Positions 11,701-19,302 of a stretch of DNA of 64,000 nucleotides are shown piece after piece; position 1 is the first letter of the stretch, and every line of letters begins with the position of its first letter. Made by a program: the position numbers and the translations under genes. The notes beneath the pieces were generated by a model. The model did not search any database. It was not told the origin of the DNA and worked only from the letters and a program-made list of their open reading frames with translations. The DNA lies in assembly GCA_947644595.1 (NCBI GenBank), contig CANSAE010000009.1, forward strand, positions 21,632 to 85,631. The letters run 5' to 3'. This DNA is from an uncultured Clostridia bacterium. GTDB taxonomy: Bacteria; Bacillota; Clostridia; Oscillospirales; Oscillospiraceae.

Positions 11701-13477
11701 GCTGAATAATGAAAACGGCGATATGCGTATGGTCTACGGCATCATTGAGCCCGCTGCCCTGAATGCCCTGGGCATTACCGGGCGCAATGCCGACGAGCGG
11801 TACGAACAGCTCGGTGAATATGTGCGAAATCACGGGGTCTCTGAGGCTCTGGCCGCGATCAAAGCTGTAAACACCCAAAACACCGGCAGCGGAATGGGCT
11901 TCAGCTTTCTGAACGTTGACCAGTTCAACCGGGATTTCCGCTCCCTGATCTACATTCCCAATGAACAGCGGGAGCTGCGGGTACAAAAGGTGGACCAAGA
12001 TGGGCACGGTCTCAACGGTGCAACTTTTGGATTGTACCGCGATACGGCCTGTACGCAGTTAGCTGCGTCCGGCGTCACCGCCAATGTAGATGGGCAGGAC
12101 GGCATCCTTGTGTTTTCACCCCGAGCTTCCGACACGGACGGCTCTGCCACCATCGCCTGGGCCAATTCCCCCGATACGGAATACTATCTGAAAGAGCTTT
12201 CCGCACCTGCGGGATATGAAATCAATCCCACAGTCGTCCCCATCATCGTAGGTATCTATTCCATTTACGCAGATGCCGGCACTCCGGATGACGGCATCAC
12301 CGTTATGGCAGGTGTGGGAAAACTGGCACAGACCATGACCAAATACGCCAGCGACGGTGACGTGAACATCACGCTGCGGGATATCACAGCTGTGATGCAG
12401 ACCCAGCCATCTTCCCGATTTTCCCTGACAGGATGGCAGGACGCGCTACTGGATGGAACCGATATTCCCAGAAGCATGAACCTGCATTATGGGAAAAATG
12501 CCGTCGTGGACTACGGGCTTCACGATGAGGACGGCGGAAAGCAGGTGCAGCCGTTCTTCGTCACGGATACCGGCTTCATTCGCACGCGCATCATTCAAAA
12601 TGAGGCAGCACTTACCGGCGCCCAATATCCCGGTGCGGACAACCGTGCAAATTATGATCTGCTCAAAACCGATCAGGGCGAACTGATTGACGTAACCAGC
12701 TTGTTCAGTTTGCTGAATGTTGTGGTTGTCACGGACCATGAGGAACAGGACACGCAGACAGGTATCTTGTCCATTCAAAAGCAAGTGACAGGCAGCACCC
12801 TCACCACATCCGATTACACCAGGAATTTTCCGTTCACCGTCCGGCTGACAGATACCCAAGGAGCCGAATTGACGGACCAATATTTCTATCGGGGCAGAGA
12901 TAAATCTGGCTATCTGCGCAGCGGCGATACGCTTCTTTTGCACCATGACGATTGGGTAAATATCCAAGGCTTGCCGGAAGGTACCCGTTTTACCGTTACC
13001 GAAGCAGCTTTTGACGGATGGTTTATGTCGCCGGCCTCCGGATGCATTTCCGGCAGTATTCAAAAAGGCCAAACCATCGAAGCACAATTTCTCAACAGCA
13101 AGGACCCAGTACAGCCAACGCCTCCGCCGGTAATCGTCCCGGATCCAACTCCAACACCTTCTCCCTCCCCAACACCGTCGCCAAATCCGACACCCACACC
13201 CACGCCGGACCGTCCCATAGAATTGCCGGACCCCAATAATCCGGACAGCCCGGACATCATTACGATTTATGAAAACGACGTGCCCAAAACCTACAGAAAG
13301 GTCTGGGACCCCGTGGATGAAGAATGGGAGTATATTTTGGATGAGGACGTTCCGTTGGATTATATCCCCGCTACCGGTGAAGCGCCGGTCGTTGCGGTAC
13401 TGAGCGCCGTATGCATAGTCTCCCTGGCTGGTATTTACTTCCTTCTCAGGCCGTCCCGGCGAAACCCAAAGCAATAA
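8711..13477 (+). CDS. Giant wall-anchored surface protein with fibro-slime and Cna-B-like domains
   Basis: This 1588-aa exported protein has an N-terminal hydrophobic export segment (about 25-45). Cys/His repeats of the form C-x-H-x-H-x4-CGY occupy residues 53-119. A central region includes a fibro-slime/PA14-like domain (GDDDVWIFIDDVLVLDLGG near 600). SpaA/Cna-B-like modules start near 722 (IKKVDQNGSPIDGVVFDLYE) and 1087 (VQKVDQDGHGLNGATFGLYR), with another beta-sandwich near 1353. A Pro/Thr stalk (about 1470-1500) leads to the sorting signal YIPATGE near 1553, a membrane helix and a basic tail. It is probably anchored by the nearby sortase. The ligand is unknown. Confidence 0.9.
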   Translation: MRFFFRLKGTHTVRSSYQHLQYRFLAVILCICLLLPYLESITQAWLPDSEGLCEHHQVHTESCGYLPETEEIPCRHSHNELCGYDAAAGASSCAHIHDESCGYRASAAAVPCAFSCPICAQDTEASETALNTSAASAVKNKYVNQWSFLGADGTPLTETYMAVTVVDLSNRDTLARRLLGALPGKIRCWGFAGWELTAAGFTETPEVQVPAYDADGTLYPNAVWGTVELDWDLTLPDTVEYGQSYTFYATPVDKGTGYGIVVNSNAAGGDNSAADPQLMSFTLTLQALDLSAHIVPSVTPPDTRVDLFDYRVATDGTMGKDLLSKTDQHQNIARTGEADWSQGINSGRLLLFGDGNIHAGYWNKGAGASSDYGKTSAGMPGIVKPLLENGYPVIDTNEMNHSVSGAEGISDHILCGDHIAWNDYTSANPKNISDTVINKWTAAQNDASLDYLFDPGTENAFKRSYPDVTGLFQIDDNGYYYYNMRRNFAEFDGDHHFILYDAPAVDRTDGLYDDASGSWSETRSIGNFLPFNTGAEVFTGVDEDGKLVNDATIQSNHTGALTANHHLGMTLTIDFRQPDNGKINMGADGMVPMSFQFSGDDDVWIFIDDVLVLDLGGIHSEIYGTIDFSTGAVSVGQSWKTNGFPYLPNGTVDVDALHANAIRDYDTTLKALFTAVGRAGSDTEWNGDTFASNTSHTLRMFYLERGNYDSSLAVRFNLQSRLYQQIKKVDQNGSPIDGVVFDLYEAGLTDADAEGAVLCTNTSNHRNLYIAQSGDSPVAELTTGVDGTARFLDLSKPIYDAFGNVTEYEPFNFADRQGVYYLLTERHAPDGYRLLPIDVALEFHRETTTLTVANRWSTGAYASAVSSIIGSGAITYGHFADESGNIEPNPDRPVSQAKQRDGLVVAIPMLRQGTTGNTWLALYGSNVDGFHTSQSGMNSAVDEAIVSAWRDAVLSAALYQAADESPNAPHWHLCWNGENRRLEGTLSDLPGMASRFRLNNENGDMRMVYGIIEPAALNALGITGRNADERYEQLGEYVRNHGVSEALAAIKAVNTQNTGSGMGFSFLNVDQFNRDFRSLIYIPNEQRELRVQKVDQDGHGLNGATFGLYRDTACTQLAASGVTANVDGQDGILVFSPRASDTDGSATIAWANSPDTEYYLKELSAPAGYEINPTVVPIIVGIYSIYADAGTPDDGITVMAGVGKLAQTMTKYASDGDVNITLRDITAVMQTQPSSRFSLTGWQDALLDGTDIPRSMNLHYGKNAVVDYGLHDEDGGKQVQPFFVTDTGFIRTRIIQNEAALTGAQYPGADNRANYDLLKTDQGELIDVTSLFSLLNVVVVTDHEEQDTQTGILSIQKQVTGSTLTTSDYTRNFPFTVRLTDTQGAELTDQYFYRGRDKSGYLRSGDTLLLHHDDWVNIQGLPEGTRFTVTEAAFDGWFMSPASGCISGSIQKGQTIEAQFLNSKDPVQPTPPPVIVPDPTPTPSPSPTPSPNPTPTPTPDRPIELPDPNNPDSPDIITIYENDVPKTYRKVWDPVDEEWEYILDEDVPLDYIPATGEAPVVAVLSAVCIVSLAGIYFLLRPSRRNPKQ
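8867..9067 (+). repeat. Cys/His-rich protein repeats (three CGY units)
   Basis: Within the first adhesin, residues 53-119 contain three units ending ESCGY, ELCGY and ESCGY, each preceded by a Cys and paired His residues. A fourth, divergent unit ends CAFSCPIC. The spacing suggests metal binding or a disulfide/thioester-like cap. Similar headers occur in other Clostridia surface proteins, but I know of no established function. Confidence 0.75.
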
Positions 13478-13486
13478 TACGCTATG

Positions 13487-13525
13487 AAAAGTGCCGCCTG
13501 AATGAACAGGCGGCGCTTTGTTTTG
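13487..13525 (+). terminator. Terminator of the first surface protein gene
   Basis: A GCCGCCTG / CAGGCGGC stem (13493-13500 with 13507-13514) is extended by AAAG/CTTT and followed by TTGTTTTG. Confidence 0.82.
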
Positions 13526-13586
13526 TCAAATCAACAGATTGCCCTGTCAAACCGCGAAAAAGTTCTGAATTTATTGAAAATGAGTC

Positions 13587-13614
13587 TTTACAAATCCAAA
13601 TTCTGTGGTATAAT
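13587..13614 (+). promoter_or_regulatory. Promoter of tRNA-Ala
   Basis: TTTACA (13587-13592) and TATAAT (13609-13614) are 16 bp apart. The start falls 7-8 nt before the mature tRNA at 13629. Confidence 0.72.
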
Positions 13615-13628
13615 GATATGCGTCTTGT

Positions 13629-13704
13629 GGGGGCGTAGCTCAGCTGGGAGAGCGTACGGTTCGCATCCGTAAGGTCGAGAGTTCGATCCTCTTCGTCTCC
13701 ACCA
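13629..13704 (+). tRNA. tRNA-Ala (anticodon CGC)
   Basis: A complete 76-nt cloverleaf with encoded CCA. The acceptor arm GGGGGCG pairs with CGTCTCC and contains the G3:U70 pair that specifies alanine. The anticodon loop TTCGCAT gives CGC at 13662-13664, reading GCG. The T arm GAGAG-TTCGATC-CTCTT is intact. It stands alone between two giant adhesin genes with its own promoter and terminator. Confidence 0.96.
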
Positions 13705-13705
13705 T

Positions 13706-13752
13706 AAAAAAGGAAATCCGAATCCTTAAAAAGGATTCGGATTTCCTTTTTT
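13706..13752 (+). terminator. Terminator of tRNA-Ala
   Basis: A long, nearly perfect stem (13709-13727 with 13731-13749) with a 3-nt loop is followed by a T run. The A run at the 5' side may let it act in both directions. Confidence 0.88.
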
Positions 13753-13785
13753 ATTTTCCGTACGGCCGCGTCATTCCTCAAAAAA

Positions 13786-13823
13786 TATTTAAAAAGAGGG
13801 CATGGGAATCTTCCCATGCCCTC
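13786..13823 (-). terminator. Terminator of the second surface protein gene
   Basis: A 12-bp perfect stem (13796-13807 with 13812-13823) and 4-nt loop, read on the minus strand, is followed by TTTTT. A second short hairpin (CCCCAC / GTGGGG) lies at about 13822-13838. Confidence 0.82.
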
Positions 13824-13862
13824 CCCACGTTCGGTGGGGCTTGTGCTTAAGCTCTATCGTAC

Positions 13863-16800
13863 TTAGGTTTCTTTATCCCGCTTCCTTCTCTTGCCGGAAA
13901 CCGCAAGAATCATCAGTCCCGCACCGGAAATGCTCAGGGCCGCGAACCACAGGAACAGGGTATCCCCTGTCATGGGCAGGTCAGCCAGCGGAACTTCTTC
14001 ATCAAACAGGTCTTCGGTAGGCAAGTCAGCCAGAGGTACATCCGGGTCAGGGATGTCGGGATTTTCTGGGGTATCACCATAGCTGTTGGTCACCGTAAAG
14101 GTATTCCCCTCACGCATCACGGAAGATATATAGCCGACAGGCACTTCCGCTTCGGAAACCGTCCAGTTTCCGCCAGCGTCCAGATTATGCCAAGTATAGG
14201 CCCAGCCCGTGTCCGCGTTCAGGGTAACGGAGCTGTAAACAGCGCCATCCTCCAAAAGCTGTAAGGTGATGCTGGTGGGACGGTTCGCAGGATCATCTCC
14301 CACCCAATTCTTGCAAACGGTGATGTTCGTCGTCGCCGGAGCATAATAACTTCTGCTGTTTTCAAATTCCACCGCGGACACGGCTTCATCGTCGATGATG
14401 CCTTCATTATTTTTAGCTGTAGTGGCGTAATCTTCCTGATTCGCTTCCACTTCCGTCACAATGTAGGTCGTGCCGACGGGAAGTCCCTTGATGAGGACAG
14501 ACTGGCGGTGTTTCAGCGTGAGTTGGAAGGTGATGGTACCCTCCTCCGGAATCGGCAGTTCTTCGCCCTCTTCCACTTCGGGCACATACTTCTCCAAATC
14601 TATGGGAATTATGATTTGTTCCTCTGTGGTCTCCCCAGTCTCATCATTGACCGTCTGCACAGGCATAGTGACCTCTGCATCATAGTCATCAGACAGCAGG
14701 ACATAAGCGGCAGGCGCCTTCAGGGTCAGCAGGAAGTGCCAGTCACGATCATTCTGCCCTGCATTGCCGGAGACGAGCTTGCTCAGGCGCAGATCGCCCA
14801 CATGGCGCCTGTAATGGTTGACCGCCGTCACTGCAACTGTCTGACTATCATCAGAAGCGCCCTCCACGAACACCTGGAAGCCGGGGGCTTCCGCGTCATA
14901 ATCATCACCGGAGAAGGTAACCCGTTCGAACGCATAGTCCTCCAGAGTTTCCCGTTCAGTCTCCACGATGGTATACACGCCCCGTGGCAATGCGCCGGTA
15001 GAAACCGTGCTGCCATCAGCCTTTACACGCAAAGTGGCTACGGCATCCGCTGTGGTATCCGTACCCGCGTAGACCGCAAAGGTGAATACTTTACCATCAA
15101 AACGGTGGTCGTCAGGACGCACGTCCAGCTCCAGCGCCTTTGTGAGACTGATATGCCCCCGATTGACCTCATTGGTCACCGTGAGGGACTGATTCGCTAC
15201 GTCTGTCGCGCAATCCCAGTGGTTGACCCAGGAGGTTTGCAGGCCGGAACCGGTGAAGGTGGTATTTCCGAATGTCTTAGACACTGTAATTGTCCACTTC
15301 CCGGTACTGGGTTTATAATTGTCAGGGGCTTTGGACTCTGTCATTGTCCAAACGCCGGGCGTCAGCCCAGTGATGGTCACGCTGCCGTCATCCGCTGTGG
15401 TGAAGGTTTTCGTCACATTTCCGTCTGTCAAGGTAAATTCCGCGCCGGACAATTTGAGTTCATTGCTCCGACTGTCTACCTTGGTCAGGGTAAAGCCGGT
15501 ACTGCCTTCATTTATGGCAGGGAGCCAAGTGTTTTCCAGCACCATGCCATTTTCCGTGACGCCCCAGCCGCCCAGTACTGCGCCGGATGCTGCGGTTACA
15601 ACAAACACATTGTCGTTGTTTTCCATCTTCGCCGCATGAATGCCGGTAGAATAATTGACGCTGACTTCCTTTACTGCGTAGGTATACGGTGCCCGCTCAC
15701 TGTCATAAGCGGGAAGCTTTCCCCAGCTATGAGACCAGCTACCATTCTCAGTCAACTGCTCGGCTGCACCGTAAGGCTCTCCGTTCCGATACAGCTGTAC
15801 CGTAACGGAATCTGGCATCACGCTGCCCGTGCCGTGCCAGGATTTTGTAACTTTGACCTCGGATTCCTGCACCTTGTAATAGCTATTGTTCACCGTCACA
15901 GTCTGGCCGGAGGCAGTGCCCTGCGCATTCTCAATGCTCCCTTTTGTCCAGCCTTCGCCCAAATCGTCAGGCTCGGTCACGGTATAAGTCACCGCATCCG
16001 TTGGAATACCGGTGATTCCGGCAGATTCGCCGTTTTTCAGATAGAAGGTATACACACCGTTGGGGGTGTATACAGCCGTCTCAGTGCCATTGGGCACTTC
16101 CACAGGCGTTCCGCTTCCATCTCCAAGGGTCGCCACGATTTTGAACGAGGCGCTCGGCGCCGACTGGCTGGTGCTGTCAACCGGAGCAACGACTTTCTTC
16201 ACGGTCAGGTCGGTCGTGCTGCGCTCGTTGGTACAAGTGACCGCAAAGGTCCTGCCGGCAGTGTCAATGGTGCCGGACGGGCTGTCTCCGCTCCATTTCG
16301 CCGTGTAGCCACTGGGCGTGGCTTCAGACACACTGTAGCTGATGCCCTTGGGAATGTTGTTGATAACAGCAGTCTCACCGGCCCGCAGTTGGAAGGTATA
16401 CGTTCCATTGCCATTGTACTGGTCGGCATCTTTGGACGTTTTAGGCTCGCTGCTGCTCCCCAGCACTACTGTAAAAGTAAATTGTTCGCCTGCCTCAGCA
16501 GGACCGGTCACAGCTTTGGTAACCGTCAGGCTGCCATACTCCATTTTGTTGGTGAAGTTGGCACTGCCGGACAGAGTGATGGCGCTTCCGCTCACATCGG
16601 CGGCGTCGGCGATTTCTTTTCCGTTGATGCTCACGGTAGCCGATTTTAACGTGTCGCTGTACGTATAAACGGTCACCTTGGTTGAATTACCCGATGTAGT
16701 GATCGTTTTTTGGGTACTGCTTCTCGTTGCATGCAGGACGATCGTCCGATCGGTCTCGTCATAGCACATACCGGGTTTGTCGCCTTTGACTTCGCGGAGC

Positions 16801-18836
16801 GTCAGCGTGGCAGAAACATCGCCTGTGTTCTTATCCTCGCCAAACAGGACAGATGTCAGAATATCCGTGAATCGGATATTCCCTGCACTATCACTGACCG
16901 CCGTGGCGATCACAGTGCTCTCCTTCAGCAACTGGAAGGTGTAGCCCGCTTTGCTGCTGTCCGCTTCGTTGCGCCCTCCGCTCACGGTCTTAGCGGCGTT
17001 CAGGTCAATTTTTGTGTCGGAGTAAGTAAACTTCTCTGAGTACTCGCCAAAGGTCAAAATACCGTTGACGCCGATACCGCCGCCGTGCATACCGGAAGTA
17101 TTTCCACTGATGACGACTTTATAGCCCTGCAAGGTATCCGCCTTGGCTTTCACCTCGTCGGGATTTGTTACCTTCAAGCTGAGAAGACCGCGAACGATCA
17201 AGGGGTCTGTCTCAGTCGTGGACACATCACCGGTGAACACATTGGAATTCGCAGCTTCCTTAATCACAGCAGAGCCCTGCCAACTGGCAATTCCACCGTT
17301 TAACGAGCGGGAGCCGATCACACTGTAACCGGAGACAAAATAATCCGCTCCGTTCGTTTTGATCCCGTTGGTCCACGTCAAGCCGTCATGGTCTACTTTT
17401 TTGTTGCTCAATCCATCCCCGCCGCCCGCCGTATTGGTGGCGGTGTTGCTGTAAATGGCCGCTGTATCCGGAGACAGGTTGGACACTACGCCGTGCAGGC
17501 AGCCGCCGATTCCGCCGCCCAGACCCTGGGCAATATTCCCGGTAACTACCGCATTGATGATGCTCATTTTACCGCTGGAATTAACATATACTCCGCCGCC
17601 GCCAAGGTCTGTCGTGGTTTTGGTTTCGTTACCGGAAACGGTGATATTCCCGTTTTGAGGATCGATCACGCCGTTGCCGTAGCAGAAGATGCCGCCGCCT
17701 TCGTGCGCAATAGCAGTATTCTCCGTGACGGAACCGCCCGTCATCTCAAAGGATGCCGGGTGCAGCGCATTGTCTGCATCACGATATACATTATCGATGA
17801 AGATGCCGCCGCCGGCTTCCGCCTGGTTGCCGGTAACAAAGCCGCCCCGCATCACCAAATTCGAATCGGGCGCAACATAGATTCCGCCGCCAACTTTTCC
17901 GAAGCTTTTATGCGCAGTGCCCGTACCGCCGGTAACGGTAACATTGCCTTCAAGAATGACCGTAGCGCCGTCTTTCACAACGATGGCGCTGCCCTTTCCG
18001 TCGGCATTGATGGTGCCGTCGCCTTTGATCGTCACCGTATGCGGTCCACCGAATACGAGACGGCCTTTCCACTCATAACCGCCGACAAGCTCAATGGTAT
18101 GAGCCCCATCCTTCCGCTCAAAGTAAGTCCATGCGGAAATATCCGTCTCATCGCACTGGATATACGCTTCCGCCACCGGCGCCGCGTCGCCGGTGACCAG
18201 GATCTTCCAAGTCACAGTGACGGTCTCGACAACAGCGGGGGGCTGCGCCGCCTCGTTGTTCTCAGATTCTGGCATAGGTGCATCAGACATCTCAGCCGAA
18301 GGCTCCTGAGGAATACCGGCATCGGGTATTTCCGTATCAGTCACTTCGGGCGCAGGCACCGTGTCCGCAGAAGACAGTGCCGCATCTGCGTTAGGTTCTT
18401 CCTCTACATTGAGGTCTGCCGCTTCCATCGTTTCAGGCAGAAAGACGGCAGCGTCCTCAGCGGGGGCTGCGGAAACAGGATGCGCTTCATAAGTGAAACT
18501 TACCTCCACCATTGCCGCATCGCCGGCAGGTTCATAGAAAACGGCATTGCCATTTTCCTCTATGGTCATCACCTGAGTGCCATCCTCCCAAGTCCCCTGC
18601 GCGCACCAAGTGCCGGAGGCACTCAAAGCAACAGGATCCTTGGGATATTCTTCCATCAGGAATGACCCAAAGCCAGGGTACTCTATAGGATATTGGATCC
18701 CATTTTCCGGATCCGCAACATTCAGCGGGATATTGAGATCATAACCCGCTTCACTCTCTACTGCAAATACGGAAATGTTCACCAGGCTTAAGCACATCAC
18801 CAAGGACAAAAATAAAGCGAATATGCGTCTGCTCAT
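13863..18836 (-). CDS. Giant LPMTG-anchored adhesin controlled by c-di-GMP riboswitches
   Basis: The protein is about 1657 aa from the ATG at 18836. This start gives a clean signal peptide (MSRRIFALFLSLVMCLSLVN) and has GAAGGAA upstream, whereas the reading frame further upstream is riboswitch RNA. An acidic linker is followed by a Gly-rich parallel beta-helix (about 265-500). Pilin-like beta-sandwich modules follow (about 609, 766, 875), then Cna-B/SpaA-like modules (about 990, 1113, 1226, 1346, 1504). The end is ADLPMTGD near 1618, a membrane helix and KRRKRDKET. It is predicted to be covalently wall-anchored and likely adhesive. The sortase gene is upstream on the same strand. Confidence 0.92.
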   Translation of the reverse strand: MSRRIFALFLSLVMCLSLVNISVFAVESEAGYDLNIPLNVADPENGIQYPIEYPGFGSFLMEEYPKDPVALSASGTWCAQGTWEDGTQVMTIEENGNAVFYEPAGDAAMVEVSFTYEAHPVSAAPAEDAAVFLPETMEAADLNVEEEPNADAALSSADTVPAPEVTDTEIPDAGIPQEPSAEMSDAPMPESENNEAAQPPAVVETVTVTWKILVTGDAAPVAEAYIQCDETDISAWTYFERKDGAHTIELVGGYEWKGRLVFGGPHTVTIKGDGTINADGKGSAIVVKDGATVILEGNVTVTGGTGTAHKSFGKVGGGIYVAPDSNLVMRGGFVTGNQAEAGGGIFIDNVYRDADNALHPASFEMTGGSVTENTAIAHEGGGIFCYGNGVIDPQNGNITVSGNETKTTTDLGGGGVYVNSSGKMSIINAVVTGNIAQGLGGGIGGCLHGVVSNLSPDTAAIYSNTATNTAGGGDGLSNKKVDHDGLTWTNGIKTNGADYFVSGYSVIGSRSLNGGIASWQGSAVIKEAANSNVFTGDVSTTETDPLIVRGLLSLKVTNPDEVKAKADTLQGYKVVISGNTSGMHGGGIGVNGILTFGEYSEKFTYSDTKIDLNAAKTVSGGRNEADSSKAGYTFQLLKESTVIATAVSDSAGNIRFTDILTSVLFGEDKNTGDVSATLTLREVKGDKPGMCYDETDRTIVLHATRSSTQKTITTSGNSTKVTVYTYSDTLKSATVSINGKEIADAADVSGSAITLSGSANFTNKMEYGSLTVTKAVTGPAEAGEQFTFTVVLGSSSEPKTSKDADQYNGNGTYTFQLRAGETAVINNIPKGISYSVSEATPSGYTAKWSGDSPSGTIDTAGRTFAVTCTNERSTTDLTVKKVVAPVDSTSQSAPSASFKIVATLGDGSGTPVEVPNGTETAVYTPNGVYTFYLKNGESAGITGIPTDAVTYTVTEPDDLGEGWTKGSIENAQGTASGQTVTVNNSYYKVQESEVKVTKSWHGTGSVMPDSVTVQLYRNGEPYGAAEQLTENGSWSHSWGKLPAYDSERAPYTYAVKEVSVNYSTGIHAAKMENNDNVFVVTAASGAVLGGWGVTENGMVLENTWLPAINEGSTGFTLTKVDSRSNELKLSGAEFTLTDGNVTKTFTTADDGSVTITGLTPGVWTMTESKAPDNYKPSTGKWTITVSKTFGNTTFTGSGLQTSWVNHWDCATDVANQSLTVTNEVNRGHISLTKALELDVRPDDHRFDGKVFTFAVYAGTDTTADAVATLRVKADGSTVSTGALPRGVYTIVETERETLEDYAFERVTFSGDDYDAEAPGFQVFVEGASDDSQTVAVTAVNHYRRHVGDLRLSKLVSGNAGQNDRDWHFLLTLKAPAAYVLLSDDYDAEVTMPVQTVNDETGETTEEQIIIPIDLEKYVPEVEEGEELPIPEEGTITFQLTLKHRQSVLIKGLPVGTTYIVTEVEANQEDYATTAKNNEGIIDDEAVSAVEFENSRSYYAPATTNITVCKNWVGDDPANRPTSITLQLLEDGAVYSSVTLNADTGWAYTWHNLDAGGNWTVSEAEVPVGYISSVMREGNTFTVTNSYGDTPENPDIPDPDVPLADLPTEDLFDEEVPLADLPMTGDTLFLWFAALSISGAGLMILAVSGKRRKRDKET

Positions 18837-18900
18837 AGTTTTAATTTCCTTCAAATAAATCTTCCTTTCTTTGCGGTATGTCTCGGATGCAAAGTATCCG

Positions 18901-18974
18901 GCGGCCGGGCTGGCATAGCGCCGAAGCACCTTAGCCCCCATAGCTTTGCGTCCCGTTATTTCTAACGGTTTGCT
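18901..18974 (-). promoter_or_regulatory. c-di-GMP-I (GEMM) riboswitch, copy 3, nearest the adhesin
   Basis: Read on the minus strand it has AGCAAACC, a perfect stem with GAAA tetraloop (CCGTTA-GAAA-TAACGG), GGGACGCAAAGC, then GGGGGCTAAGG and a second stem ending GCCAGCCCGG. This is the GEMM-I pattern of a GNRA loop docking onto the second helix, with GACGCAAAGC conserved. It ends 64 nt before the ATG. The 3' P1 partner is weak. Possible closure is GCAAA (about 18978-18982) with TTTGC (about 18887-18891). Confidence 0.88.
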
Positions 18975-18980
18975 AATTTT

Positions 18981-19058
18981 GCGGCTGGCTGGCCTGTCGC
19001 CGGAACAGCGATTTAGCCCCTGTAGCTTTGCGTCCCGGGGGTTCCCCCGCTTTGCCAA
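18981..19058 (-). promoter_or_regulatory. c-di-GMP-I (GEMM) riboswitch, copy 2 (middle)
   Basis: The minus strand shows GGCAAAGC, a GGGG/CCCC hairpin with a GAA-containing loop, GGGACGCAAAGC, GGGGCTAAA and a second stem ending GCCAGCCAGCCGC. The aptamer is enclosed by a perfect 10-bp inverted repeat, GCTAATTTTG and CAAAATTAGC, that would form P1. The arms overlap the 3' edge of copy 1 and the 5' edge of copy 3. Divergence in the first hairpin makes it the least typical copy. Confidence 0.82.
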
Positions 19059-19063
19059 AATTA

Positions 19064-19141
19064 GCAACCGGGCTGACATAGCGTAAAAGAACACCTTAGT
19101 CCCCATGGCTTTGCGTCCCATCCTTTCGGATGGTTTGCCAA
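19064..19141 (-). promoter_or_regulatory. c-di-GMP-I (GEMM) riboswitch, copy 1 (promoter-proximal)
   Basis: The minus strand shows GGCAAACC, the hairpin CCATCC-GAAA-GGATGG, GGGACGCAAAGCC, GGGGACTAAGG and a second stem ending GTCAGCCCGGTTGC. It closely matches my recollection of the Vibrio cholerae Vc2 aptamer. It is about 160 nt downstream of the sortase stop codon and may be transcribed with that gene. Confidence 0.9.
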
Positions 19142-19189
19142 ATAATAGATTTCTGCTTCAAAAATAAATCGCTCTATCGTTGCCCTTTT

Positions 19190-19220
19190 GCCCCACCGCC
19201 CATGTGATTGGCGGCAGGGC
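19190..19220 (-). other. Hairpin between sortase gene and riboswitch array
   Basis: Arms 19190-19200 and 19210-19220 form an 11-bp stem (two G-U pairs on the minus-strand RNA) with a 9-nt loop. No U run follows on the minus strand, so it is not a normal terminator. It could be a processing or stability element between sortase and adhesin messages. No clear promoter was found between it and copy 1. Confidence 0.5.
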
Positions 19221-19302
19221 CCACCTGTCCGGCGGGCTCGCCTCCATTGTCGCAGCTACGATCACTCAGCCCCCTCCTTTCTTTCATGCCGCACAAAAGC
19301 CA

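Noticed and set aside
13629..13704. tRNA-Ala as the attachment site of an integrated island carrying the adhesins
   Set aside because: No duplicate of the tRNA 3' end and no integrase were seen in the window.
13482..13817. A 111-aa reading frame on the minus strand containing GGDEEDRTLDLTDANRTLSQLSYAP
   Set aside because: It is antisense to the tRNA-Ala and its terminator. Translated tRNA complements of this type are a known annotation artefact.
14508..16649. Long plus-strand reading frame of 713 aa
   Set aside because: It lies antisense inside the second adhesin, has no family features and no ribosome site. The minus-strand frame encodes clear Cna-B-like modules.
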